Source of the DNA: Hofstenia miamia
Taxonomy: Eukaryota > Xenacoelomorpha > Acoela > Hofsteniidae
NCBI GenBank assembly: GCA_900660155.1
Contig: CABFPE010000212.1
Coordinates: 846,997-910,996 of the forward strand
Length of the DNA: 64,000 nucleotides
Reading direction: 5' to 3'
Part shown: piece by piece, positions 47,286 to 58,900 of the stretch
Layout: each line of letters starts with the position of its first letter
How positions within the stretch are numbered: position 1 is the stretch's first letter
The notes under the pieces: model-generated
What the model saw: only the letters and a program-made list of their open reading frames with translations
Databases searched by the model: none
Told to the model about the DNA's origin: nothing
Position numbers and translations under genes: made by a program

Positions 47286-49594
47286 TTATAATTTAATATT
47301 AATAAGACTAAGAGCCAATAATTATAAAATCGATTTTTTGAAATTTTTAAGTTTTTTATTGAAATAATGAGATAAAGTGAAATAAATTGAATATTCATGC
47401 GTCAAAAGCGGAGTGACATTCAATGTCAGAAATATGCTTTTTTAATTCTATTCACCATTATTATTCCCACTACAAGTTTAAAGTTAACTGAATTTCAATT
47501 GTTGGTTATAATTCAGATTATGCTCTAAAAAGTTTCAGATAACCGCAAGAATTCGATACACTTTAACCAATGTCAAACTGGTAGAGTCAATTGTGTATTT
47601 TTATCTATTGATGTCTTAAGGAATTTTCATTGGTCTTCTATTGCTCTAAAAATATTTATGGAATAAGATTTCATGTCTACATTGTCGAGATCTAGAAATA
47701 GATCGATCCGATCCATGAATATCCGCTGAACAGGTTAAAAAATTAATTTAATTGATATCCATGGATCAGTGTCTTAAATGTTTCTTCGCGGTAATTTTCC
47801 TGGTGGATATGTAGCGATCCATGTAAAATTTTGTGGATTTGTACTCCGTGGGTTTATCTAGACGCAATGGAACTAAGACACATTTTAGGGCATTTACAGG
47901 CTTCTTAGGGAATTTCCCAAAGAAAATAAGAATTCCCATTTCATAAGTAACTCATTGTGCTAATTTCGCTTAGTTTGGGAAAATGCTCAATCCATTCATA
48001 TACTTCCTTCAAAATTTTAAAAATTCATACAATTTTTTACAGTTTTAAGAACAATGGCATATCGATTTATGGATATATTTTAACTGTTCAGCAATAAAAA
48101 ACAAGCTAGATCAACATTAAATTAATCAAGTTTGATGACGTTTGGAAATTGTGAAGATGCCGGAGTAAATCCAAAAAACCATTATTGTTAGTACTAATGT
48201 TATTAACTGCCATCTGCAATTATCGATTTATCAAGTGATATTCAAGGATAGGCTTGTTTCGGGTTACAAAATGGGAGGGGGTACTGCTCACTGACAGCAA
48301 ATTTTTAGAGCTCCAATTCGTAAATCCACTCTCAAAACGCAAGAATTTGCCTTGAACAGATCCATCTAATTAGAAAAATTAATATAGTATTGAAAAATTA
48401 TACACAATTCCTTTTCCTCTTATAATTTCTAAGTTCTAATATATATATATATATACGGAATTTGAGTGACATGAAATATGCTTAATTTATTATTGTCTTT
48501 AATTTTTAAGCCAATGCTTAGGATATAGAAATATCAATACATAAAATTGTTTGGTTCCTTTCTTTGTAAAATGATTATGTATATAGATTTAAGCAATTAA
48601 ATTCATGAATTTTAGAGAAAGGTTTCCTTTAAATTATCTTCCCTGAAACATAGGTGAGCAAAATTTTAATGTGAATTTAAAGCTGGATAGCAAAATTAAA
48701 AATTACTATTAACTCAATGCATGTTTTAAAGCGAAATATTACGAAGCGTGATTCCAACAAATCGGTTGTCCATTTGACCCAGAGGTCACACCAATAGTCG
48801 CAATTTCACTCTGTTTCATAATTTCAAAGTTGAGCCTGATTTGTTCGCATGTTGATTGTTGTTACAATTCGTCATTGCAAATGTAGTAACAAATTATAAT
48901 TCATCAAACTGCAATTCTGATTTTTTGTAAACTCGATGCCATGTATGCAAAAGTAGAAAATAATTTATGATTTTATATTAGTAAGCCAATCAAAATATAT
49001 TTTTGAAATCAGTATAGTAGAATTCCCTTTTATTAAGTGAGTTTGATATAATTGCACTGTTATAGTTGAAACCCTATAGTAAAAAAACTCAATTATTTTG
49101 TTGAACATGGGACCTTGTTTTTTGAAAGTATTAATACAGAATGTACATTTGCAATTCAGAAAATATCGGTTTCTGATTGGATTAGAATCTATTCGATGGC
49201 ATTGTCTATAAATGTCCTGAATACTGCACTTTCAAACAAACTGCTGAGAGGAAGTGGTAAAACCTTTATTAGTTCTTCACGCACTAATTTTTATGGCATA
49301 CATTTATATACATTAAATCTCGGTAAAATTTCTTCCAGAAGGAATGTTAACACGCTTGCTGGAAAAATTGTTTCTGTTATTCCAAGTTTTAAAATATTAA
49401 TCTCTATGTTACCTTGATTTTTGTTTCATTTTAATGAGTATTGATTTTTCATTACTCATAAGTCAAGTGAAATATTTCTCAAAAATTGAAAAATTACAAA
49501 AATTTGTTGAATTATATTTTGGCTAAATTGAAAATATTATACCCATGCCCGTGCTTTACTTCGTACACTATTTAAGCTAGCTTTCTATGTTTAG
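47286..49594. other. Gene-free stretch upstream of receptor B
   Basis: A slightly GC-richer palindromic patch at 47,690-47,880 repeats GATCCATG-type words (CCGATCCATGAATATC, CCATGGATC, GCGATCCATG) and may be a small MITE without clear ends. The first, noncoding exon of receptor B should lie here but cannot be placed. Confidence 0.35.
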
Positions 49595-49596
49595 AA

Positions 49597-49875
49597 ATGC
49601 TTAACAAAAGTGACATTCGTATGCAAGATCAACTAGCATACCAATTTGCCCAGAACGTGGAAATTGCAGGAATGATTTTAACTGTTTTCGGATTTCTACT
49701 GAACATTATGTGCTATGGAACTGCAGGCAAAATGAAAATTCAAAACTCATCAGTAACCTTGATTCGTTGTCAGGCTATTTGGGACGGCGCATCAATCTTA
49801 CACGATGGATTTGTGGAACTCGGTGCAAGCCACTTCAACATTAACATCGTGAACACAAGCAGGTTGTTTTGCAAG
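49597..49875 (+). CDS. Rhodopsin-family GPCR, receptor B, first coding exon
   Basis: 93 codons, exactly the length of the receptor A exon, with acceptor CTATGTTTAG two bases before the ATG and donor GTCTGT after FCK. It reads MLNKSDIRMQDQLAYQFAQN (sequon at N3), TM1 MILTVFGFLLNIMCYGTAG, a first loop KMKIQNSS and TM2 VTLIRCQAIWDGASIL. An extracellular loop, HDGFVELGASHFN, is nearly shared with A. C92 is the TM3 cysteine. Phase 0 joins the next exon at 54,869. Confidence 0.85.
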
Positions 49876-50029
49876 GTCTGTATAATGTGCATTATATTAT
49901 GTAATAACTGAAAATGATTTTCCATTACAAACACTAAATCAAAAATTCAAATGTGATTTATTTATAATGTAGCATCATCCAAGAAAGAACACTCAAAACT
50001 CTATCGATGATTTATGTTAATTCTTGGAA

Positions 50030-50870
50030 AATGCATTTATTAATTTTGATAGTTTAATTTCGGCAAGTAGTAGTCGCCAAAATGGTTTGACAAAATTACG
50101 TGTGGACGATACGCCTGCACACAGTTCTGCAAAGCCACGCGGTACGCAGAAATTTAAACCGTGGGAAAACCAAAATTGAAATAAGGCGACTGGTACTTGT
50201 TTAGCAGCATTTAATCGGTAAATATGTTTTAGTAAATTTTGTATAAATAGAAAACCACGAGCTGTGAATATGATGAACATTAACCTCGTTATATTTTCAT
50301 TGATTATTGCGGTTTGATTAATTAATACTTTATGCGCAGCTAAACGGTTTTCTGTGTGCAACAATCGTAGTGCTAGCAGTGAAGGAGCAATTAATGGGTA
50401 TCGCGCTCGATTGTTGTAATGCAGTAGTTAGGTTATGGATAGGTGTAGGGATTTTCCTCCCATTTGGCGCGCACTCAATTCATTTCCTATCATGTAGTAA
50501 CAAATGCAACAAAGGCGTTTTTGCCATCGTAAGTAAATATTACNTCACAATGGATCAAATCTGTAACTACGAAATGGATGGAGTTGTTGGCAGTTCTGGC
50601 GAACCTGTTATGATCTCAGTGACTTGGCGTCGGGCAATTGCGCCCAGAGATTTCAGTACTCTTCAATCGATGAAGTATCTAAACAATACTACTTACTAAT
50701 TGTTATTGGAACATCTGTTAGTGCAGTGTGGAATACACAATTAAAGGATAGAAGAGGAAACTTAGATAATACTTACCCCGTGATAGCTGGCGCTGATCCC
50801 TGGATTGATTCTCTAAATAGATTATCTAGCTATGAAGTGTTAGTTTCACCTGGGTAGCGATATTACAATA
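50030..50870. other. GC-richer island with long frames on both strands, unassigned
   Basis: Composition is visibly richer in GC than the flanks. The minus strand has a 115-codon frame (LLHTENRLAAHKVLINQTAI through FWFSHGLNFCVPRGFAELC). The plus strand at 50,370-50,857 has two overlapping frames (MDQICNYEMDGVVGSSGEP; YLLIVIGTSVSAVWNTQLKD). Residue use looks protein-like, and I recognise neither. Options are a decayed retrocopy of a host gene, an unknown transposon ORF, or a nested gene. The N at 50,544 hampers reading. No terminal repeats seen. Confidence 0.3.
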
Positions 50871-51579
50871 AACGTTATATTGAAATAACTCATTTCCATT
50901 ATATTGTTGTTTTGTAAGAAATGATCAGTTTACTCTCAATTATCTCACAAATTTAACTTAGTTGTGATATGTGCTTACATTTAGAACTTTTGGAAAGCCA
51001 AGACAAAAATTGTATATCCTCATTTTTAATCTGTATATTAATAATATTCAAAAAATAATGTAAATTATGCAAAACACTTCAGCAACCGAATAGCGGGTGT
51101 CTGATTACCAGAAGTAGAAGTCCTGCTTTAGCAGCAAATAGATAAAAGAAAGAAGTGGGTCTTTATCTTTTGTCCCCAGTCCGACACCTACCCACATTTG
51201 CTTTAGTTGACCCGCAGTCGATCTACATGCATTTATTCCAATAATCAGTATGTTACCAAAAACAGGAACAACACGCGAAATAGACAAAAATGTCTATCTT
51301 GATTTATTCATAGAAAGGCTTTCGAACAAAATTCAAATTTGTATAGAAAGTATGTTATAGCATTTTCACACTCTTAGAATAAAATGTCGGGTCTCTGCCT
51401 AAATTTATGTTGTACATAACCGTTGAATTTATACCTTAATTTTTGCTCAAAATTTATTACGCAAAACGTATTTTGGAAATTTAATATAGAGATTCTGAGA
51501 GAAAAGCCTTGACCAAGCCAATTTTACTTCTCAGCAATTTTTGAATACAGCTTTCAAATTAAAATCAAAATAGAAAACC

Positions 51580-51860
51580 TTTCCAAAGTAATTTATAAAA
51601 TTACTTGCAACTGTGGTGCACAATACATTGGAAAGAAATTTACAAACAAAATTAAAAACAGAAAAATCAGTCAAAAATCTTCAAAGCAATTGGTAATTTT
51701 TAACTAAGCATCGTGGAATCAATTTATGTAGATTTAAGAGAATCACGCTTAAACAAAAATGACGAATATACATTTACATATAACCTAAATCTACGAATAT
51801 TTGTAAAACAATTATATATTGATGAATATTTTGTGCTAAATAAATGATACGTTTCTTTTT
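51580..51860 (+). pseudogene. Penelope-like element tail with GIY-YIG endonuclease remnant
   Basis: The plus strand reads ITCNCGAQYIGKKFTNKIKN, matching the zinc-binding C-x-C-x2-YIGKT start of the GIY-YIG nuclease found at the C-terminus of Penelope-like reverse transcriptases. The following stretch is broken by stops. Only this tail remains. Confidence 0.65.
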
Positions 51861-53289
51861 TAAAGTCATACACAAACTCAACAATTTGAAATCATGCAAT
51901 TTACCAAATTTTGAAAATAGAGATCTAAGCTCATAACAGAATTAAATTTGTCTTGCAATGCGGACAAAATCTTATTGGGATACATCCAATGTTAGTAATT
52001 TTGAAAATTATTTAACTTACACGCTGAGTAAACTCAGGAAACTGATTTGTTTTGCATTTTAATTATTCCAAAATTTAATGCAATATCTATTGCAAATGAA
52101 TCATGTATTAAATAATACTTTAAATGCATAAAATTTCTGCCTATGGATAGATATGAATCAATCCCCCAATCTGCATGAATAAAATATCTAGGTGCATGGA
52201 TTGCCACTTGACTTTCATTCAAAGATTTCCTTAACACAAGGTTAAAAAGATGGAAAGCCAATATCAAATGCTCCCACAGCACTGCTGTTAATAGCTGGAA
52301 GCTATTACAGCAAACAGCAAAGTGCTGCTTAAACCAGTAGGTAAAAATAGAGCATGTCGCATAATATCTATGTTTTTTATAATCTATTAATGTCTTTCAA
52401 TCTCCCACAATTTAATCAAAGATGCAGAAAATATTAAACTGATGTTGAAATCATTTCACAATTTTGTTTTGTGTGCACTTATAACTTCTCACTCCTTGTT
52501 CATTATCAACTTTTAGAATGGATGATAAACTTTTAAAAGCATTTACAAATGATTGGATTTTATTACTTTAGATGATTTGAATGGTGATTCAGGCAGCTGA
52601 CTTGTTGCCATTAATTCCAATGAAGATTAAGTTTTATTACTGCTTTTATTCCTTGTTTATACTGTATGTTTCCTAGTAATTTTGGTTTTTGTGTTACATG
52701 TTTCATAGATATTTTATCCATTTTAAAATGTGTGTTGAATTTACTGTTTTGTGGTTGTTTTTAATAATCTGTTTCACAGTACATTGCTTTTCTTTTAACC
52801 CTGCTTAAAAACAATGTTATTGACTCCTATCCATCCAATGTCAGAGCCTAGCGATGAATTTTTTATCAAGCCTATCTATGGAATAAGTAAGAAAATATCA
52901 AAGCTGCTAACAGCTTCTGTTAAAAGCAAAATGGTAATCCCTGCAAATGTTTAACACATAAGGAAACAAGAAACTTAATTAATAGCAAAATATTAATTTA
53001 TGCAATATTTATGAGCAATCTGCATAAGCGTGCATTCTTTCAAATGGAATAAACACAACACAGCCTCAAAGCATATGCAAGATTTTTAATTGGGAATTGT
53101 AAGTAATACATAACGTTAGAAGACAATAGACTGGTCATTTACTACAAAAGCACAAAATTATTTCACTAAATAATATAAAATATTGTTTCTAGAGATAGGA
53201 AAAATCTAAAATGCAAAAATATATTAGAGATGTTTCATTTACCACTTGGACTGATTAATTGACTGATTAGTTATACAATCGAAAATTTT

Positions 53290-54160
53290 TGATGCACTCT
53301 GGTAATGTGAAAAGCAAACTATATGATTTTAAAGGGCGTACCACAAGGATCTGCTTAAGGTCCATTGTTGCTTATAATATACATATCAGATCTTACCAAA
53401 AAGAAGCATGGAAATTGCTACTGTAGATTTGCAAACGATATTACGTTTATAGTTCTTATTAAAACATCTTTTACACAGTCTTTATAATCAAAGTTAAGTT
53501 ATGTTCAAGAATGGAGTGAAAAGAATTTACTACCGCTAAATATGAGCAAATTTGTTATGCTCAATCTTGGAAATAGCAAAAACTGGAATCCAGTATCAAA
53601 TGAACTAAAATGTGTTAAAGAACATAAACTGCTGGGAGTTTGGATATTTTCGGACCTAAAATGGACCACCAAGCCTATCAATGAAACAGAGTACGACGTG
53701 CGAGCCAAAGATTATACTGCTTGAGAGTTATGGTAAGTCTATCAAAGCCTCATTCTAAGTTTGTTTGATTTTTCCTGTGAAGTATTTGTGTCATTACCAA
53801 TCTATCTAAATAAGAACATTGAAACAGTTTGTAAACGTGTGAAAAAATAATTAATTTTCCAAATTCAAAATCATTAATATTAATTAAATCTCGTGTTAAA
53901 ATCATTGCATTAAAATATTTTTAAAAGGCACTACAAAATACGTACCATCCTCTTCACTCAATTATGCCTAATAGAACATCCTATGTTCGACTAATAAAGC
54001 CAAAATATAAAACCACTCGTCGCTTAAGTGAATTTATTCCTTTTTGTTCTTCACTTTATAATTAATCATTATCAGCCAAAGCTAGAGATTCTTCTTTTTC
54101 ATATGTTGCTATTTAATTTTTTTTGTTTATTATATTTTCATTAGTAAACGCCATTATTAT
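53290..54160 (+). pseudogene. LINE 3' half: reverse transcriptase palm to tail
   Basis: Reads KGVPQGSA, LLLIIYISDLTKKK and CYCRFANDITFIV (FADD with the second residue changed to N). Then come VQEWSEKNLLPLNMSK and the long frame from 53,542 with EHKLLGVWIFSDLKWT, and near the end SIMPNRTSYVRLIKPK. It ends at an (ATT)n run near 54,146-54,160, like the microsatellite tails of some LINEs. The region upstream of the palm is missing or unrecognisable. It resembles the 42.8 kb element family. Confidence 0.72.
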
Positions 54161-54164
54161 TATT

Positions 54165-54710
54165 ATGATTCTTCTCACTTGTCTCCTACTTCTAACTAAT
54201 GCTGCCTGCTCAAGCTCCAATGTACCATTCGTCCCACCTTGTCATGCCTGAATTTATACTCATTCTCCGCCAACTTCTCACACCCTGCTATCAGATGATC
54301 TACTGTCTCCGCCTCTTTCTTACATAGCCTACACTTATCGCTTACTTCTACTCTTCTGTCTATATGCTTCTTCAACCAGTTTGTTCTTATTGCTTGCTCC
54401 TGTGCTGCCATTATCAGTGCTTCTGTTTCTCTCTTCAGTCCTGCCTTCTTTAACCACTTGTTGCTCTCTTCTTTGTCACACATTTCTGTGTTCCTCCAGT
54501 ATTCTCCATGCATTGCCTTCTGCCTATACCTTGTTTGTCTCTCTGATTTCATCTTACTCTGGTATACCTTCTTTCCTTCACTCTCAGTTCTTATCTTCCT
54601 TAGCTCCTTAGTGACCTCTAGTAGGGATCCTTTAGGTTGCTCTTCTACATATTCCTTTAGCCCTAGTGCTTCTTCTTCTACAGTCTCGAGTTTTATCAGC
54701 TGATAAAAAA
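54165..54710 (-). pseudogene. LINE C-terminal fragment with zinc-knuckle (R4/Dong-like or related)
   Basis: An open minus-strand frame runs from about 54,700 (ETVEEEALGLKEYVEEQPKG) through YRQKAMHGEYWRN and LIMAAQEQAIRTNWLKKHID to CRLCKKEAETVDHLIAGCEK and EYKFRHDKVGRMVHW. The C-x2-C-x7-H-x4-C pattern followed by Y--RHD is typical of the C-terminal segment of certain LINE proteins with restriction-enzyme-like endonucleases. No stop interrupts about 170 codons, so this copy is relatively young. Its 3' end meets the tail of the preceding LINE at the (ATT)n run. Confidence 0.7.
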
Positions 54711-54868
54711 GCAGATAGAGTGCTCACACTATCGATTTTTATCACAATTACAAAGAAAAACAAATTATTAAAAAATATATTACCCAAACGTTTTTTATTT
54801 TAATTATTTTTAAGAACATTAGCGAGAGGATTGAATATTTCTATTAAACAGATTTATTGTATCTTTAG

Positions 54869-55516
54869 GCAAGCTACTTCAACAATTGGTTCACTCGTAT
54901 TACTGCGACTTACCACATGATGTTTCTGGCAGTTGATCGAATGATTGCAATTAGAGCCCCAGTTTGGTACAAAAACTATGGAAAACAAAGCTTTGGATAT
55001 AAAATAAGCGCATTTACTTGTGTTACCTGTTTCCTACTCATATTGCCAAATTTCATAAAATTTGACATTGTTGATTCCAGCTGCTTTATTAAAGCCAGCC
55101 CAATGTTCATATTCTGGTACATTAAAGTGTATGCTAGTGTAGTAGCCTTCGTCATTCCTTTTAGCGTTGTATCTTTTGCTAATGTGTATTTTATATATTC
55201 CCTAAAGAAATTAAGTAAGGATAAAGTTGTGAAAAAAGAGAAGCAAGCGGAAAAACGTTTGACAATAATGTTATTGACAAACTGTGTGGTGTTCTGCGTT
55301 TTAACTGCAACTACTGTGGCACTCGGAATATTCTATTACAACTACAGTCGTGTTACTATACAAGACCAAGCTTTACTTTATTTAAGTGCAAAAATATCGT
55401 ATCTTTCTTCAATTTTTAATGCATCAGTGAATTTTATATTTTACTTCGTTAGTGGACCCATTTTTCGATCCGCTTTTTATGTTTACTGGAAATCAGTTTT
55501 CACCTTTGAAGTTTGA
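54869..55516 (+). CDS. Rhodopsin-family GPCR, receptor B, second coding exon
   Basis: 216 codons with the stop, the same size as in receptor A, giving a 308-residue protein. It starts ASYFNNWFTRITATYHMMFL and has DRM at 116-118, C165 in the second extracellular loop, and VIP in TM5. A basic third loop follows (SKDKVVKKEKQAEKR), then TM6 LTIMLLTNCVVFCVLTAT, TM7 ending NFIFY at 281-285 and helix 8 FRSAFYVYW. The cytoplasmic ends of TM6 and TM7 are the best conserved parts against A, and TM4-TM5 differ most, as expected if the ligands differ. An AATAAA at 55,888 is a possible 3' end. Confidence 0.88.
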   Translation, partial: ASYFNNWFTRITATYHMMFLAVDRMIAIRAPVWYKNYGKQSFGYKISAFTCVTCFLLILPNFIKFDIVDSSCFIKASPMFIFWYIKVYASVVAFVIPFSVVSFANVYFIYSLKKLSKDKVVKKEKQAEKRLTIMLLTNCVVFCVLTATTVALGIFYYNYSRVTIQDQALLYLSAKISYLSSIFNASVNFIFYFVSGPIFRSAFYVYWKSVFTFEV

Positions 55517-56153
55517 AAATCGAGTAGAAAACTTGTTATGGAAAATAACATAAGTTTTATGGTGCTAATAGGACTATTATATACGTCAACATATAAACTT
55601 GCATGAGCATCGAAATAATTTACTGCAAACCCAAAATTCAAATTTGTCCGTAATTGATTATACAAAGGTAATTCAAACGTTTAAATTTTAACTTTATTTT
55701 TTCTGTGTTTCTAGATGTTTATTATTCAATGCTAATATTGTAAGTATTTGTACAATTGCTCTAAATTTTCCTAAATTTAGAGGATTACTATTTCCAAGGT
55801 AATTTAATCTTATTAGAAGCATAATTGCAAATATCATTTTTAATTGTTGATGTAATTTTAACGTATGCATAAACCTGTTTTCTCTCAATAAACTCAGGAA
55901 AACTTGACATAATCTACATGCCATTTTCACAGATTCATTGCATCACTCCTTTAATAATGAACATATTCTCGCACTTCTTTCAATCAGTTTAACTAGTTGT
56001 GCACGATACCCAAATATAAACATCAAAAAATACTGAGTATTTGCAAGTCAATATATTATACATGGCTAAAATAATTATATACATATATATATATATATAT
56101 ACATGAAAATTTTCAGCTCATGTTTATCTTGATAATATTTATTAGATGTTGCG
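55517..56153. other. Receptor B 3' flank
   Basis: Contains the possible polyadenylation signal at 55,888-55,893 and a (TA)n run at 56,083-56,101. No other feature recognised. Confidence 0.4.
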
Positions 56154-56424
56154 ATCGTTCCTTCAAGTATGAGGGCTTATATCCAAAGATGTAACTTCGT
56201 TGGGCCGACTTTTCAAAATATATTGAGCCATTTTTCATACGTCTAAAATTAGGTTAAATTGCTGCTAAGTCTATAAAANNNNNNNNNNNNNNNNNNNNNA
56301 TCGTTCCTTCAAGTATGAGGGCTTATATCCAAAGATGTAACTTCGTTGGGCCGACTTTTCAAAATATATTGAGCCATTTTTCATACGTCTAAAATTAGGT
56401 TAAATTGCTGCTAAGTCTATAAAA
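56154..56424. repeat. 125-base exact duplication flanking a 21-N gap
   Basis: 56,154-56,278 equals 56,300-56,424, with Ns filling 56,279-56,299. Unmerged contig ends are the simplest explanation; the real sequence probably has one copy and no gap. Confidence 0.93.
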
Positions 56425-58089
56425 TTTTAATATTACAGTTCAGTAAAAAAATATTGATAACTAGCTGAGGCATTCCTTGAATAAATTAAGAGTTGAGAGA
56501 CATGAAACACAGCATTCAAATCAACTCCTTCTAAGGCTAATTTTCTATCATTCAGTCATTTTGTAATTGTATAATTTCCTACTTTCAGTTTTCCAATTTT
56601 GATTTTTTAGTCTAAGAAATACATTTAAAAAATTTAAAAGTCGCATTATAAAATAGATAGTAAGGATATATTCTGAATTATTTGGAAGTTTCTGGAGGGC
56701 TTCGCAACGTATTGATCCTCAACTTACGTTTTATATTTAAGTCGATGCTGTTGTTATACATAGATGTATATAATAATATATTAAACAAAGTTTTTTGTAA
56801 CATCTATTGAATATATATTTAAGAAAGTAAAAAATGTATGACATCATTGTTTTGTCTTTCTTTGACTAGGCTTTTATAAAATTTTAAAATTGACTAAGTG
56901 ATCCTAAAACCCAATACTTAGTATTTGATGCCATTTATTCAAAATTCCTATTGGTGATTGCTTAGTTCCTTTGAAAAGGTCCATGGTTTAGTGCAACAAA
57001 CAAAATCATACAAAATAAATGGCAATAAATTCAATACAATTAAATAATTGTGTGTTTTAATAGACGTAGTAAGTGATCGATGCCGTGGGGTACTAACAGA
57101 AGGTTACCCTTGTAGGGGATCCGAAAATGAATATAAGTTATGCTAAAAAAAAGATTAACATGATTCTACAGCAGTACATAATTTTTTTCATTAATTGTTT
57201 AAAATTTGCGTTAGAAGGCTGTAGCCGCCCTTTTTACCTTTTTAGCTTGACGTGTTCATTTACGAACTGATTGATGTTAACCCTTGAAAACCTCTATGCA
57301 AAATCATTTATGCACTCGAATAAATTTGATAGATGAAAGTAAAAATCCGATGTTTGTTTTATAATTTCTAACATAATAGAATTTGCGAGTAAAATGTTGA
57401 ATTTTATGGGCCTTTTAATGATTGTGGCAAATTGACGGCTCTTGGCAGGTTTTAATAAGTGAAATATAGAATATTGTATATAGATTTATATAGATTGTAC
57501 ATATCAATGTAGTGAGCAAGAAATCTGTAAACCTAATATCTAAGTGTTTTCTAAATATATACTTAGGCCAGAAGGAAAACATTTTAGTAGTCTACAGGAA
57601 ATTTTTCTCAAAAATATATTGATTGAAGTATTAAGTAGTTCAAGGATATCAGATTATACAAGCAACAGCCCAATAAATACTGATAGAATTTGTTTAAAAG
57701 TCTATCAGAAATATTGATTAAAATTGCTTAAATGAAATTTGAAGGAATATTTTCTTTATAATGGATCACAAATAAAAAATTTCAATATATTGCTTCAGGT
57801 TTTCAATAGTTATGTGAGACATTTGATAGAAATGTTGATAGTCATAGCAAGTTCATCTTCTTGTTCAATTAATTTCAGGCAAAAACGAATTTGTAAGTTT
57901 AGCGTGCATGTGAATTCTTAAAATTTAACTGCACGTTGACTCACCTTGTATAATTTTAATGATCCTGATGTATTGTCAATTGATCATAATACCAATAGAT
58001 TTTAATCTATTAAACGTAATTATTGAATCATGGGAACTTCTGATGACTTGAGTGTGACTCTATCCTAATAAATTGAATTGAAACAAAGG
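56425..58089. other. Gene-free stretch
   Basis: Includes an exact 10-base tandem duplication (TATATAGATT twice at 57,477-57,496). Nothing else recognised. Confidence 0.4.
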
Positions 58090-58900
58090 ATTTTTTGCTT
58101 TGCTCAGTTAAAAAAAAGATAGACACTTCAAAAAATAGTGGTTATAAAAATGAAATTCTTACAAAAGCCAAAGAGGAAAAAAATTGCATTGACTCTAACC
58201 TTTTTAATTATTTAACATCAAAGCCATTTTCTGATCAATATGATAAAACATTTGATTTTTTCACTACAGATTGTTAAAAGTCTATGTATGAATGAGAATG
58301 GAGGACTTCAAAAAAAAATTACAACAAACTTTTGAACTATTCATTTTTAGCTTGTGATTACATTAGAGGAAGGGTTAATACAAAAATGTTTGAAAAGAAT
58401 GTAATACAAAAATTAATAATGGCACATGAAAGTTTATTGAATCAAAAACCAATTGTGATTTTGATTACTTTCTACTTTTGAAATTGTTACTAGATGAACA
58501 TATTTTGACATCTTGGAAACATTTTTAGTGAAAATGAGAGTATTATAATGCTGAATTATATGGATACAGACATCTTTATTTTGTATGGAAAAAGCAAAAA
58601 ATATTACTAATCATTTAAAAACTCTTATGATGATTTAATTTGGTAAGGATCAGGAATTGTTTAATGAAAAATTTTAAAATTGAGAACAAAAAACATTTTT
58701 TCTTAGATGAATTTGTTGTTTTAAGGAGTAAATATATTCATTGAATGTTGACATCAGATATACATTTCCTCAAAAAGGAATAAGAAAAGTGGAAAAAGAA
58801 TAGTCTACAATTGAAATTCAGAGACAAAAGTCAGTATTTCCAACAATTCAGCACTTATAAATAAAAAAACATAAAATTTCTATAATCAGAACCGACTGTT
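58090..58900 (+). pseudogene. Fossil protein-primed DNA polymerase B, Polinton/virus-like
   Basis: The plus strand contains, in order, RGRVNTKMFEKN, a KPI block, a YMDTD motif (the catalytic DTD of family B polymerases) and a C-terminal KGIRKxxxK-like block. The order fits the polymerase of Polintons or related linear dsDNA viruses. The copy is old and carries many breaks. No capsid, integrase or terminal repeats were recognised nearby, so the family assignment is tentative. Confidence 0.4.

Larger units (their letters stand above)
49876..54868 (+). other. Intron of receptor B (4,993 bases), rich in retroelement debris
   Basis: Bounded by FCK|GTCTGT and ATCTTTAG|GCA, phase 0. It contains a GC-richer island (50,030-50,870), a Penelope-like tail, and two LINE fragments of different families. 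The equivalent intron in receptor A has none of these, so the insertions came after the gene duplication or were lost in A. Confidence 0.8.

Noticed and set aside
54381-54703. Plus-strand leucine/serine-rich frames
   Set aside because: Shadows of the open minus-strand LINE C-terminal frame with its zinc-knuckle motif.
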